DNA from: Hymenopellis radicata
Taxonomy: Eukaryota > Basidiomycota > Agaricomycetes > Agaricales > Physalacriaceae
DNA length: 64,000 nucleotides
Reading direction: 5' to 3'
NCBI GenBank assembly: GCA_015501595.1
Contig: JADNRX010000060.1
Span: forward strand, 62,001-126,000
Position numbers and translations under genes: made by a program. Positions 1 through 14,100 of this stretch are shown one piece after another (position 1 is the stretch's first letter; the number at the start of each line of letters is the position of its first letter). The notes under the pieces are model-generated. The model was not told the origin of the DNA and did not search any database. It saw only the letters and a program-made list of their open reading frames with translations.

Positions 1-1199
1 GGGGAAGAAAGCACTTACTGCTGAGTCAAGTTCATCGACTCTCAATGGGCGACCAAGAATCCAAGACGAGAAATCATCTCCATCTTGCATCCCGGATATG
101 AGATCGCGAAATCCTGTCAGAGTGAGTCGGTCGTCATGATAGGCATGCCAGACCATTAGATGACACAGTTGTTGGTTGATAAAGAACTCCTCAAAGTACT
201 GCGAGTAAGCGTCGGATGGCCATTCCAGTAGATACCAGGCGACCTCAGTGAGAAGATATATGCGCCTAGCACAGTGTGAATTGAGATTCTCCACAACGTC
301 GAGAAGACACACCGACTGAGGCGTTTCTCCTTCCCGTCCCAGTGGTGGAGATCTATGCGTTGGATAGGACCAAGCTTCAATCGAACAGGCTCTATGTCCC
401 GGTCCTCTTCGCTTTCCTCTTCGCTTCCCGCAATGTCGTCTTGCGGCAGCTCGATATCCTCGTCGTTGTCCTCGTCTGACTTTGCTTTTACAAGTCCGGA
501 TGCGTGAAAGGTAGCCTTCTCTATCTGCAGTAAGACGTTCAACGCGACAAAATTGAGATTCGCATCGTATATGGAGAAATCCTTCAAAAGCCGGACAGGA
601 ACGTCGGTGGCGCCTGTTTGAGAATCGTCCTCGTCGTCAAAAGTTTCGCCCGGAACCTCGGTGTCTTTCTCCTTCAACTCGTCGTCGGGTGGTTCGTAAA
701 CGTCAATCGTCGAAACTGAACATGCCCATTAAATTGTTGAAGAGAAAAGAGACAAACAAGCTGTACCCTTTTGTTTACCCTTCCCTTTAGGGCGTGGGAC
801 TCGGCTATCTGTCACGGACATTGACCGAGATGAACTGGGGGTTGGCACTGCAGTCGTCGAGGAGGACCGCACCGCCGATAGTCGGCTGGGACGGCGAGGG
901 GTCTGGGATTCTTGCCATGAGGAATGATTCAATTACCTGGAATGCAACACTCACACTCATCGTAATGTCCTCCGTCTGCAGTTGCGATTAGATATGATAA
1001 GAAATTGAACACATTTTTGCACCTTTTTGCACAAAGTCTCCTCAGTCTCATCTGGAGACAGTCGTCTCTTTTTGGAGGGCGAGAGGCCGTCCGAGGCATA
1101 CTCTTCCTGCTCTGGTGAGCTCGGCGGGGAAATGTCCTTCCGTCGTCGCTTATACGGATTTGGTGGAACAGCGACGTAGGGTATACGAGGACCAGACAT
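1..1199 (-). CDS. DNMT1-type DNA (cytosine-5) methyltransferase, N-terminal part with RFTS domain (partial)
   Basis: Only the N-terminal part is present; the catalytic C-terminus lies beyond the left edge. Proposed exons on the minus strand are 1023-1199 (begins MSGPRIPYVAVPP), 937-975, 767-902 and from 715 leftwards, all with GT-AG junctions that keep frame. The disordered, Lys/Ser-rich start is followed by an acidic linker and a replication-foci-targeting-like domain: PVRLLKDFSIYDANLN near 560-600, then AWYLLEWPSDAYSQYFEEF and INQQLCHLMVWHAYHDDR at about 125-245. These are typical of fungal DNMT1 proteins, which maintain CpG methylation at replication forks. The frame changes by one base near 325-345, inside a GGG run, between LHHWDGKE and the downstream domain. 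This is either a real frameshift or a base-calling error. The identification is good; activity cannot be judged without the catalytic domain. Confidence 0.78.
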
Positions 1200-1315
1200 G
1201 ACAGTGGGGAGCAGACAGACAGCGAGCGCTTGTTCAAAGCCTAACCATGAGGGTAGAAGGTAGGGTCTAAGCCAAATTCGAACTCCGCTCCTTACCCTCT
1301 TTCACCACCACCACC
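1200..1315. promoter_or_regulatory. Shared divergent promoter of DNMT1-like gene and mcm7
   Basis: Only 116 bp separate the two start codons, so this segment must hold both 5' UTRs and at least the core of both promoters. The MCM7 start lies in a strong context, after repeated CCACC triplets. No TATA box is evident. Co-expression at S phase is an inference from the functions of the two genes. Confidence 0.55.
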
Positions 1316-4058
<2,743 letters not shown>

Positions 4059-5459
4059 GCGGACGGACATGTTATGAATCTATTTAAGTATGTGATCATT
4101 AGTAGCTTGCTTTGTTTTTTCTTTGTTGTCGCTCAGTGTATATATTTGTGTTGTATAGTGCTATCCAACACCGGTGTCATGAACGCAGACGGTTGCCGAT
4201 TTCGAACTTGTTTCAAGCACATTGCCTAAATTCCTTGGCGCCAGCCACCCTCTTCTGAATTGTCCGCTCTTTCTTACGGCGACGTGGCAATTGAAATGGC
4301 TCTTGGATTCGCCTCAACGCTTTCGGGAGTAGGAGGATCTAACCTCCTCCAGTCGAACGGTTTTTTGAATTTCTCCAAGCTTCTCTTTCGTACATATAGC
4401 CTTAGGATGAGATAGCTATCTCTCGGGACCTTAAAAATTCAGGCCGAAGGCGTCTCCATCTTCTGCACATTTCCGTTCGTGTCTGAACGCAAACTCCCCA
4501 GATCCATCTTCACACTCCCTAAATGTATCACAACCCGGTTAATGACCACGGGTGTGACTCCGATCGTGGTTAGCGCCACATTTGGCAGGCGGTTGGCGTA
4601 CTGCCGCCGTCACATCACCCTCCTGGTTAGACAAGGAGTACATACTGTGTATTTTGAACCCCTGTCTGAATGATTGAGGCTTTTGCTGCTCTTTTCGGCC
4701 TCGATTGTTGATTTTGTAGCCTCGATCGTGAGAATTGTGGTCTGTAAGGGTGTGACGGAGTCTTGGAACCTGAATAACATCGATTGTGGCTGCCCAAGCC
4801 TGGAATTGACTTCTTGTACAACATGAGTGTGAACTACAGAGTAGTAACTACTGTTCAGATCTGCTGAATGCATCGGCACATCCATTGGTGAAGCACGGAA
4901 CCGGCACGGTCGTGATACCCTCCCTGGGAGAACAATAAGGTTGAGCTTCCAATTATTGCCCCATATAGCCGCAGTACCCGTAATCGAGGGTATTGTCCTG
5001 GTTAGTGCCGTGTGGTCTAACCACCCGCGAACGAGGGTCTAACCTCGTCTAACCACAGGCATAACCCAGTACATAGTACACTCTATGTACTTAATCCCCG
5101 ATCATCTTCCAAACAGCCCCCATCGAACGGCCCTAATAAAATGTTTTCACCTGATGCCGATACAGATAAGAAGAATGCTTCTCGCGTGAGGCTGGAACGT
5201 ACGGATACGTGGTACTTACTACAGTGAGGACTTGAGGGAATGCTTGTTGTTAAAGGTATCAATGGGAACGGACGGATCACGATCGAAAATCGAACTCAGA
5301 GCTTTACAGCCACGCCCACTGCGCGACGATTTAGATAACGAGCAGAACGATGGTTTCTTCCTGCAATTTCCTGGCTATGCGATGTCGTACGTGGGAAGCG
5401 CAGGGGCAGCGTGGGAGCCTTTAGAGAGCGGTGGGCGCGCCTTGATTGCTGCCACAACA
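4059..5459. other. Intergenic region with scattered TCTAACC/GGTTAGA motifs
   Basis: No gene was recognised between MCM7 and the first DUF6535 copy. The motif TCTAACC or its complement recurs at about 4337, 4624, 5015, 5037 and 5048, twice inside short palindromic contexts such as GGTCTAACC next to ACCACCCG. It could be a decayed small DNA transposon, but no clear terminal inverted repeat pair or target duplication was found. The last 200 bp before 5460 read open in frame with the DUF6535 gene, with an alternative upstream Met at 5262, and are probably 5' UTR. Confidence 0.4.
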
Positions 5460-8358
5460 ATGCCGCCAGAATATCCAACACCCGAAGAATTGCATCCGAA
5501 TCAGGCTGATACTGCTGGTGTTCGAGTCCCTCTGGAATCCTTCGCAGATCAGGACGCCCCCGAGCCTGCCCAAACAGGATCTCGTACCCGACCCACAGTG
5601 CAATCCGACAAGCACTTTTTTGGAATTAAACGAGACGCCCCTCCCCCTGGCTTTGTCTTCAACGACGACTATGACACGCGGTTCCCAGACGATCCGTATT
5701 GTCAAGAGACTTTCGCTCCCAATGCCAAGGTATGGCGCGTGTACGTCGAAGAAGCGGCTGCGTACGATGCCAACATGGTGGGACAATCTCGCGATGGTCT
5801 AGATGTTATGCTGGTATTTGTATGTGATTTCGCTGGTTACGACGAACTGCATTTGACTTGGAACTTAGGCGGGTCTCTTCTCCGCTATCGTCACGTCCTT
5901 TCTTGTACAGGCGTCCCAGAACTTGCAGGCAGATTACGGAGAAATGACCGCCATTCTTCTCCATGATCTCGTGTCCATTCAGCTTTCTCTGGCTGATGGT
6001 GCCTCCATCGTCAATATTACCAGTCCTTCCGCGAACCCCACTGCAGCGTTCGTAGCGAACAGAATTGATATCTTGGTCAACGGCTTTTGGGTCGTTAGCC
6101 TTTCTGCGAGTCTAGCCGTTGCACTTGCGGCTGTTCTCGTCAAACAGTGGCTTCACCACTACACGTCGCTCCTTTCCGGTACCTCTCGTCATCGTAGTCA
6201 TGTGCGCCACTTCAGATTCACAGGCCTCGAGCGTTGGCGCGTTCGCGTTATCATAGGAATGTTGCCAATCATCATGCATCTTTCCCTCATGCTCTTCCTC
6301 TCCGGTCTGATCCTTTTTTTGGTTCCCTTGCATGCATCGCTAGCATGGGCTGTCGGCGTGATAACAGTGATTCTCTGTGCACTGTACTTCATCAGCAACG
6401 CCCTACCAATCTTTTACCCCCAGTGTCCGTATCACACCCCGCTGAGTGACTTTCTTAACTCTGCCTACCAGGCTACGTTATTACTCTGGCAAGCTGTGCA
6501 GAGGGCAGTTGAATCGCAGCTTCGGTTCCGCCAATACTACAAATTTTTGCCTTGGAAGACACGGCAACCGCGGAAACCTAGCCAATCATTGATGGATTTA
6601 GAAAATCGTTCCGTGGGCATGACCTACAACGAGGTCTCTGTTGATGCGCTAGACTGGCTTTATAATGTGTCATCAAATCCTGTTGTGGAGCGCATTGTGA
6701 TAATGGCCATTGGAGGCCTTCCCGCTTCAGTACAACAATATGCTGCCTCAACATGGCGTAATGCACTGGGCATGCACTTTACGTGTCATCAGACTGTCAC
6801 AGAGTCGACCCAAAAAGACCAAGACAATGACATAGTACTGAAGTGCCTCCCTGGCTCTGAGTGTACTCTCGAGCGAGTCTTTCGCACCTCCCTCTTCCTT
6901 CCACTCCCGGCAACGGCATGGGACAAAACAATCGACATTCTCTACTAGTACATAGGACATCTTCGCTTCGATCTGGCATTGGCGATCACGCCAATGGTCC
7001 AGAGAACACCAAGCCCTTTTGAGATGAGAGAACTATTCATCTCAAGCCACAAAACTGCGGTCCATCCTCTAGTCTGGAACAAACTTGTCACCCTGGCTGC
7101 TTCCAACGGCGCTTTTCGGTTGAGTGACCCGAAAGTGACGGCTGGTGCCCATGCTCGGTTCATTGCTGTCATGTTACCAGAGTACCCTTCACTGGCAAAC
7201 GATACTGGTTCTCCCCGCACATTGCGACGTGCATTAGAAGTGTCCCCCCCGCCCGCTCTCTGGGACAACTTTTTACAGATGCCGGCACTGATGGCCTTTG
7301 ATGTTGGCCCGTCGTCGTCGTTGTCGATCTCTCTTCGCGCCCTCCTGGCCGCTGCAAAATTTGCATTGCATCACATTGACGAAGGTCACACTCTGCCGGA
7401 AGTCGACATTGATGTCTCCTCTTTAGCGTCCGAGGCACAGTCTCATTGGACCTTGTTGGAGACGGTTTTGAGTTATTTGAGTTCACTGTGGGCCCTCGAT
7501 TTGGATGAACCGATACCTGTACTCCGAGATGAGGTCATACAGCTATTGGAACAGATTATAGGGCTTGAAGCATTCAGACATTTGAATAGCCTGGGTCATA
7601 CTCCTTCCATACCGATACACCTACTTGACGGATGCACATCCTCTATCCTCTTACTTCGTTACACATGTGCTTTCTCCAACCCTTCGTATCCTCTGCGACC
7701 TATTCATGCAACTCTATTACATATCGCGATGTCTCGCTTGCAGTACAATTTACACTCCGTCTACACCCAACACCCAATGGACTCCGTATCCTTCTATTCC
7801 ATTGAACGACTTGCAGATTCTCTGATGGCTGAGGCACTAGATTCTGGCCACCACGAAGCATATTGTCTCTTCGTCCAAGATGAATGGATGCAGAGATTTG
7901 GTCCACTGTGGATAGCAGGATGGGCCTGGTCAAGGTTCAACACGACAGACATAACACCGGGAATAATTGACCGCTATGTTTCCGGTCTCACATCACCGTC
8001 GATGGCTGTCTCTCGACAACAATTTGTTGACCACCTCTACGAGCCCGAGAACCTCGCTATCGCTGTGTGTGTTGTCTTTACCGACGCCGAAAGCTTGCGG
8101 TCCTTGACTGCACTGAATCCGACGCATCCGTCTTGGGATAGATGTCGGGCTCTCATGGAGAGTATTATAGCCTGGAACCGCAATCCAAATCGTGAAATTA
8201 CGGAATTTCCAGGAGACTATTTACTTAGCAGCAAGGTCGTCCAGTGTGCAGATCGGTCTGTGCATCTGGAGGAGCATATACGAAGGCGGTTTACGGGTGA
8301 AAAGGCACGAGAGAAACTTGATATGGCTCTGCAAATCATGAATGAGAGCTTACCATAG
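5460..8358 (+). pseudogene. DUF6535 membrane protein, copy 1, interrupted by an in-frame amber stop
   Basis: Exon 1 is 5460-5819 (MPPEYPTPEE...), intron 5820-5868, exon 2 5869-8358; total 949 sense codons plus one internal TAG at 6946-6948. The frame is unbroken on both sides of the stop, so this is a nonsense change and not a frameshift. The N-terminal DUF6535 domain holds FNDDYDTRFPDDPY, then several hydrophobic segments (GLFSAIVTSFLVQ, WVVSLSASLAVALAAVL, LPIIMHLSLMLFLSG, WAVGVITVILCALYF). A long soluble C-terminal part follows. The function of this basidiomycete-expanded family is unknown. A close homologue lies inverted at 24369-27252. There the region around the stop is 15 nt shorter and open. 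Readthrough or a truncated 479-residue product is possible; decay is the simplest reading. Confidence 0.85.
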
Positions 8359-8687
8359 TCACAGATAGCTTAGCAAGAACCAATATACGAAAGAACAACA
8401 TTGAATGGCAAACCTTTCGTGCTGCCGGACCTGTGCCGGAGAGGCGCCCTCTAACTGCCCTCTAATTATCGACAAAATCAACTTTCTCACACCGTCTCTA
8501 ATAACCTTGAATCCAATTGCCTGAGCTATATACTACATAAACCGAGAGATGGTAGAGAACTAAACAAACACAGTAAGTAATAGAGATGCATATGAGATGA
8601 TATGTAGGAGGGATGGGATGGAGTGGATGGCGTGAATGAATAAACAACTTTCGATACATGAATAAAATGTCCGACGCACGGTCGCGC
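8359..8687. other. Convergent 3' intergenic region
   Basis: Short spacer between the ends of DUF6535 copy 1 (plus) and the BCS1-like gene (minus). It should contain both 3' UTRs and poly(A) sites. Nothing else was recognised. Confidence 0.5.
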
Positions 8688-11123
8688 TTAATGCCAAACG
8701 CCCCAACCAACACTGTTGGGCTTGACACTGGATAGTTCGTCTTCGTCGTCGCTATCACTGTCCGAGGACGAGGACGACTCAGAATCCGACTCAAGAGGCG
8801 CAATGGGGTTGGCGGGCAACGCGGAAGGCAGCAACGGAGGCGAAAGAGGCGCGATGACAGAGACGACCTCAACGGGCATTGGTGGTATAGGTTCTGGCGC
8901 AGGAGGGGGCACTTCCACGACGACAGGCTCAACAACGATAGGCAGAGGCTCGGGGACAGGAACAGGCGCAGGAGCAGCGGGAAGCTCTTTCGGTGCCTCC
9001 ACCGCCTTCTTCAAGGTCTCCTCCTTCGCCTTCTCCTTCTCGGCCTTCTTCTTCTCGCCCCTCTTCCGCGTCTTCTCCTCCCGCTGTCTCCTGCCTTCCC
9101 TCTCTTCCTCAACCCACTTCCCAACGCCACGGGCAGCTTCATCCGGATTGCTCTTCCATCGTAGGAGCCAGCCTTGGAGTGCCGCTACACTGAACTCGTC
9201 TTCTGGCACTCCATCTGCGAACGTCTTTGCCAGCCTTCCGAGCTCTTTGGCACTAAGAGGCTTCGCAGAGTGCCCAGAGTTGGCTATGGATGGATCGACG
9301 GGCGGCGGCAGATACGCTTGGTTAGAGGCGCCAAATGTACTCTCCGACGGAAGAGATGCCGTTGAAGAGGCGGCTGAAGGTGACATAGACCACAATGTCG
9401 ACGATCCGCTGCTCGAGGGCGGCGAAGGCAAGTCAATGCCCGCAAGTTCCGCTTCATCGAAGTCATTGATGGGTTTCTCTTCCTCCGCGCTCGGGAAGAA
9501 GTTGCGGAAAAGCGCCTCGGCTTGCCACTTGCTCGCGTTCTTGAACTCAATCCACACGTCCATCCGACCAGGTCTCGACAGTGCTGGATCGAGACGCTCC
9601 AAATGATTTGTTGTCGCAAAAAGGAGTCGGCCTTCGGCAGCAGCTACGCCGTCGAGTGCATTCAGCAAGCCACTTAAGCTAAGCGTGTTGATCTCGCTCA
9701 TCCCATCAACACCGCGCTTCCGCCTCCTCGACGTCGATTTCTCCTTCTTTTCTTTTTCCTCCTTCTCTTTAGCCGCTTTTTTCTCGTCCTCGCTATCATC
9801 CTCATCATCCTCATCTCGACGACCAACACTACGCCTAAAGGCTGCATCCAGATCCTCCAGCAGTACAATGCACCGACTCGGCACGCGGCCCATGAGCGCC
9901 ATCAGAGTACTATCGCTGATCCAACTGCTGCTCAACGATACGACATATATGTCAAGCATGAGTTCTCCGGCGAGTGCGTGTATGAGCGAACTCTTGCCAG
10001 AGCCAGGAACACCGTGCAAAAGATAGCCCCGTCGGAAAGGTATGCCTCTGGAAGCGTACCACGTTTCGCTGGCGAGGAAGTCGCGTGTATCGCGAAGGAG
10101 CATCTCTTTCACACCGGGGTTTAGAACAATGCTGCTCATGGGACGCTTGTGCCGAGAGTCGGTCCACGACCACGAGCCGTGGGATGCGGCAAAGTAAATT
10201 TGGATACGCGACACGGACTGGGCCTCGTAGGCGCGTTTGGCCTCCAGAACGAGTTGCTTGAGGATGAGATTTGAGCGCGCAACAACGCTAAGTGCCTGTT
10301 AGCTAGATGAACGACCAAGAGGCCACGACGACTCACCTAATGCTTAGCATCTCACAACCACTGCCGTCATGCTTCCGTCCCCTGCGGATCCTCAACCAGT
10401 GACCTCGATAATATATCGTGTGTGTGGTATCAAACGTAGGCTGAAACACCACTCGTGTCTTAGGGCGACCATCCCAGCCTCCAGTAGCATGTGCTCCTGA
10501 ACCGTGCCCTCCTAAGTCATCATCGCTTCCAGCGTCATCGTCATCGTCGCCAAATCCCCATCCTGATTCACCGGAACGCGAACTGGTGCGCGTTGTGCCC
10601 TCGAACTCTCTCGCACGCTGCCACTCTGGGCGGCGGGCTAGCCAGAGCATGAGCCAGTCATAAGGGTAATCTTCTTCGCTGAAGTGGGCGGTAAGGAAGA
10701 ATGCTAAAGCGAAGAATATCAGTAATTTGGAGGGAGATTGAATTGTGAGAGGGTCAATAATGAATGAATCAAATGAAACCATAACCACGAGGAGAAGAGG
10801 TGGACGAGACTGTGGCGTGACCCAGGTCCGAAACAAATCTTCATGTGGAAGCTGCGCTACCCTACGCCACCGACCCTCCTTCCACTCTTCCGACAACAAC
10901 TAACCCCGCACCCAATGAACGACCGGAAAGACGGGAAGCCGGAAGGAAGCCATAACAGAAATAGAAAACTTGCGTTGAATGACTCACAGTTGACAAAATG
11001 CCCCCACGCCGCGCTCGATACCCTTCGCGCAGTTTCGACGGTACCGCCGAGGACGACGAGCTTCATGCCATCGACTGCAGACGAACCGAGGAGCGGTGTG
11101 ACCAGTGATTTGAGAGCGTCCAT
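8688..11123 (-). CDS. BCS1-like mitochondrial AAA ATPase
   Basis: Three exons with frame-checked junctions: 10988-11123, 10337-10703 and 8688-10287, giving 700 residues. The N-terminus (MDALKSLVTPLLGSSAVDGM) and the FFLTAHFSEEDYPYDWLMLW segment match the BCS1 N-terminal domain. The AAA module has Walker A GVPGSGKSS near residue 260 and Walker B IVLLEDLDAAF near residue 310. A charged Asp/Glu/Lys insert follows Walker B, then LFATTNHLERLDPAL and a conserved SRPGRMDVWI. The last 200 residues are low complexity: KE-rich, then Pro/Val-rich, then Ser/Asp-rich. BCS1 translocates the Rieske protein across the inner mitochondrial membrane. Fungi of this group carry several paralogues, so this copy may have another substrate. 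Confidence 0.9.
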
Positions 11124-14100
11124 CTCAGAATTCCAGAATGCCTGGGATGAGTGACGTTAGGGAGGTCGTTTCTGTCTCAAGACAGGGTGCCTAAATGTTA
11201 TGGTGCGGGACCGTCGTTGTCCAGAGACACAGAAACTGTGTGGGTAAGACGAATGGACCGTGTGCGGGGAATGGTGGACGGGATGATGGTAAAGCGGTGA
11301 GAATGCAAGACACTTGGCGACCGATATGGTGGCCGGGGAAGAATGGGCGTGGGGGGGCCTAATGACCGAGTTGTCCCTATTAATATAGGCAGGCTGAGCT
11401 TGTGGCGCTCGAGTGTGGGGGTACGTGTAGACCTCGAGGCGAATATGATATTTGTTGTGGTCACAGCAGCAGCTACTAACGAAACCGATTTGCGAAACGG
11501 GTGCTGTTGGGTAGAGGTGCCCAGAGGAGGAGATGGTGGTGGTAAACAGACAAGAGACTTCGCCCAGCAGTGCCCGCTGAATGGCGGTCGGTAAGGAGCA
11601 AAAAACGATGGACAGCGCCAAGTTATGGTGCACAGCAACGAAGGCGGACCCGGCTGACGGGAAGGTGACGCGTCCTGACTAGGTAAAATGGACTCACATC
11701 GGGACCCTGAACACGTGGGTCCCCGGGTTCGCACGCCACACTTCGATCCTTGCATTGCCTGACGATGAATATGGCAGTATGGGGATGGGCGGGCCGACGG
11801 GGATATCTATTGCCATTACCCAGACGAAGCCGCAAAGGGCAGCCTCGTTCGCGCGTCGTTCCAGGCGTAGTCTCCTAATCAAATGCAGCTCACTCCGATT
11901 CCTACGAGAGTCGAAATCTTTGGAAATTCAGCGTACAAGGTTCATTGCGGAATGCGGCACTGTCAGGCTCGTTGACACTCCTCTGACACTCCTGATTCAG
12001 AACTTCTCCATAAGTATGCGCTTCCGCGTACACTGTTTGAACTCTATACATTAATATTCGGGCCACACAACACGACCTCATCATCCATCAATGTGGCAGC
12101 ATCATTCCTCAGACAGGACTTTTTTGAATTGAGGTCTATGCAAGTAGGCGCGCGCTTTCTACTGCGCCTCAGCAAACCTCTGCATAATTAAGGCGCAATC
12201 ACACGTTCTACCGTCTGAAGCGGATGCTTTCGGTCTTGTCTTCTGAAGCCGGCCAAACTTCTGAATGGGCATCGTGTTGGTCATAAGTTAAGGAACGCAG
12301 TGAGCTCGAGACCGGAAAGAGTCCGCCTGAGAAACTCGAAGAAACCAAAGAAAGGGATGTGAGAGTCGTAGGCATACAGTAAAGGAATAGCGGAGAAGGT
12401 GACTGGATTAGGAAAGTAGTCATGACAACTTGAATGTGGAACGGAACGGTAGCGGAACGTCCAACTTGATGATTCAATAATCGTTGTTGAAAGGACTTGT
12501 GTTTTGAACCGAGATGACCGAAAACGCAGTGAAAGCAAGCAGAACAAATGAAGCTACAGAATGAAAGGAGCGAAAGATTTCGGAGCACAACTTGAAGGAG
12601 AAAAGCGCTGATCACGTGGAAATGAAGGATAAGAAATCGGAACTGAAAGGGCCAAGACTCAAGGTTGCCCAATCATGGGACAAGCCTGCTAGGGTAATTG
12701 TCCAAACGCTATCATTAGGACATGCTATATGGAATTGAGACCAAACATCAAGCCGGTGCAAGAGTGTCCCGGAAGACTGGCAGTGCATATCAGAGTCGGG
12801 GGCTGACAGAAGCTTTCCAACGGATACGAGGATAGACCGAGAGGCGTGATGACAGGAGCATGAGGAGTACGAGGGATAGAGAGAGTGCTGTGCACACAGG
12901 CGACCGTGGCAGTGAGCTGTTCGCATCTTCATGGAGGTAGATTTCATCAAACGAGGTGGTGCCTCTGGAGGTGATGGCCAAAATGGGGTCCGGGCTACTC
13001 CGGGCCGCCTTGCTCCGATCAACCAAGCGACAAACCGACGCACATCACGGTGTCGCAGCCAGGTAGCAGCCGCACGCCATGACCAGGGCATGCCTTGAGG
13101 ACTACGAAACATGAACCAACCAGAATCACACTCTCTTCACGGCAGGCAAGTACATGAGGTTCTTCCTCCGACACGTGATACGTAACGCCTTCCTTTCCGC
13201 CAGCATCGCGTCGACGCGAATAGTGCGCTGAGTGAGCTACACATTCGTCTGTCCGCATTCTCTGTCTTCCTTTCCCTCACGGTCATTAAACAGTAACCAC
13301 GTGAACCGCGTACCGTGGAACCCGACACTCAAGATGGCTCTTGATTTTTGCCAGCCAGAGACGTCAGCGCAGTTGAGCAGTCATTGTTGCAGACCGAAAA
13401 CTGGCGTCTAAGAACGACATCGTTAATATTCTACTGTCATGCGACCAACATTACGACTTCCTCCTGCTCTCCATGCACTTCGGGAATTATGCTTCCTCCT
13501 TCGTCTTTTAATGTTCTCGAGATTTTGTGCCCACATAAACATATGTCGTGATGCAAGGAAACCAGGACAAGCTTAGGCCCTTATCCGCCATCATGAACTC
13601 GTGTTGAAGGGTCTCGTCAACATGGTACTCATTGACTCGGATCTACCTCAAGGGACGTGTGTACAAATTGACTGTGCTATCACTGGGATCGTGGCAGGAC
13701 CTACAAATGCACGCGTCCTGGGTGTATCCGAACCACGCCTCAAAACTGTCTGCATTCGCGCTTTATGTCATTATTGCCTCACGACGACTGCAAGGAATAA
13801 AACACTTTCTGAATTCAAACTCAACCAGTCACAGCTTAATGTGATATACGGAGCAGCTATCGAATTCTCATCTCCGCGCAGCCGACCAATATGTCTCGAG
13901 CGCCACCGCATGTCTTCTGATGCGCACTTCCTCTGAAGAAGATAATTGGCTTCCGACGGGACATGGACGCGGCGACGTCCGTAACGAACGTGCGTACGTA
14001 TGGACGGCTTTATTCTGCGTCTTGCTCAAAGTCTATGTAGAATAACGCACACGATGTAAGTCCGAGAGGCTTTCATAAAAAATGTATATTAACTCCACGC

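Noticed and set aside
8716..9606. A 296-codon plus-strand open frame, Ser/Gly-rich, antisense to the BCS1-like gene.
   Set aside because: It mirrors the low-complexity C-terminal coding region on the other strand; it has no domain and is a by-product of biased codons.
11690..11760. A tRNA-like look with GGGTTCGCACG and a 7 bp stem.
   Set aside because: There is no A box, acceptor stem or anticodon arm of proper size on either strand.
12208..13112. Minus-strand frames of 150-166 codons rich in Ser, Phe and Leu.
   Set aside because: Composition follows the AG-rich plus strand; there are no motifs and no splice pattern.
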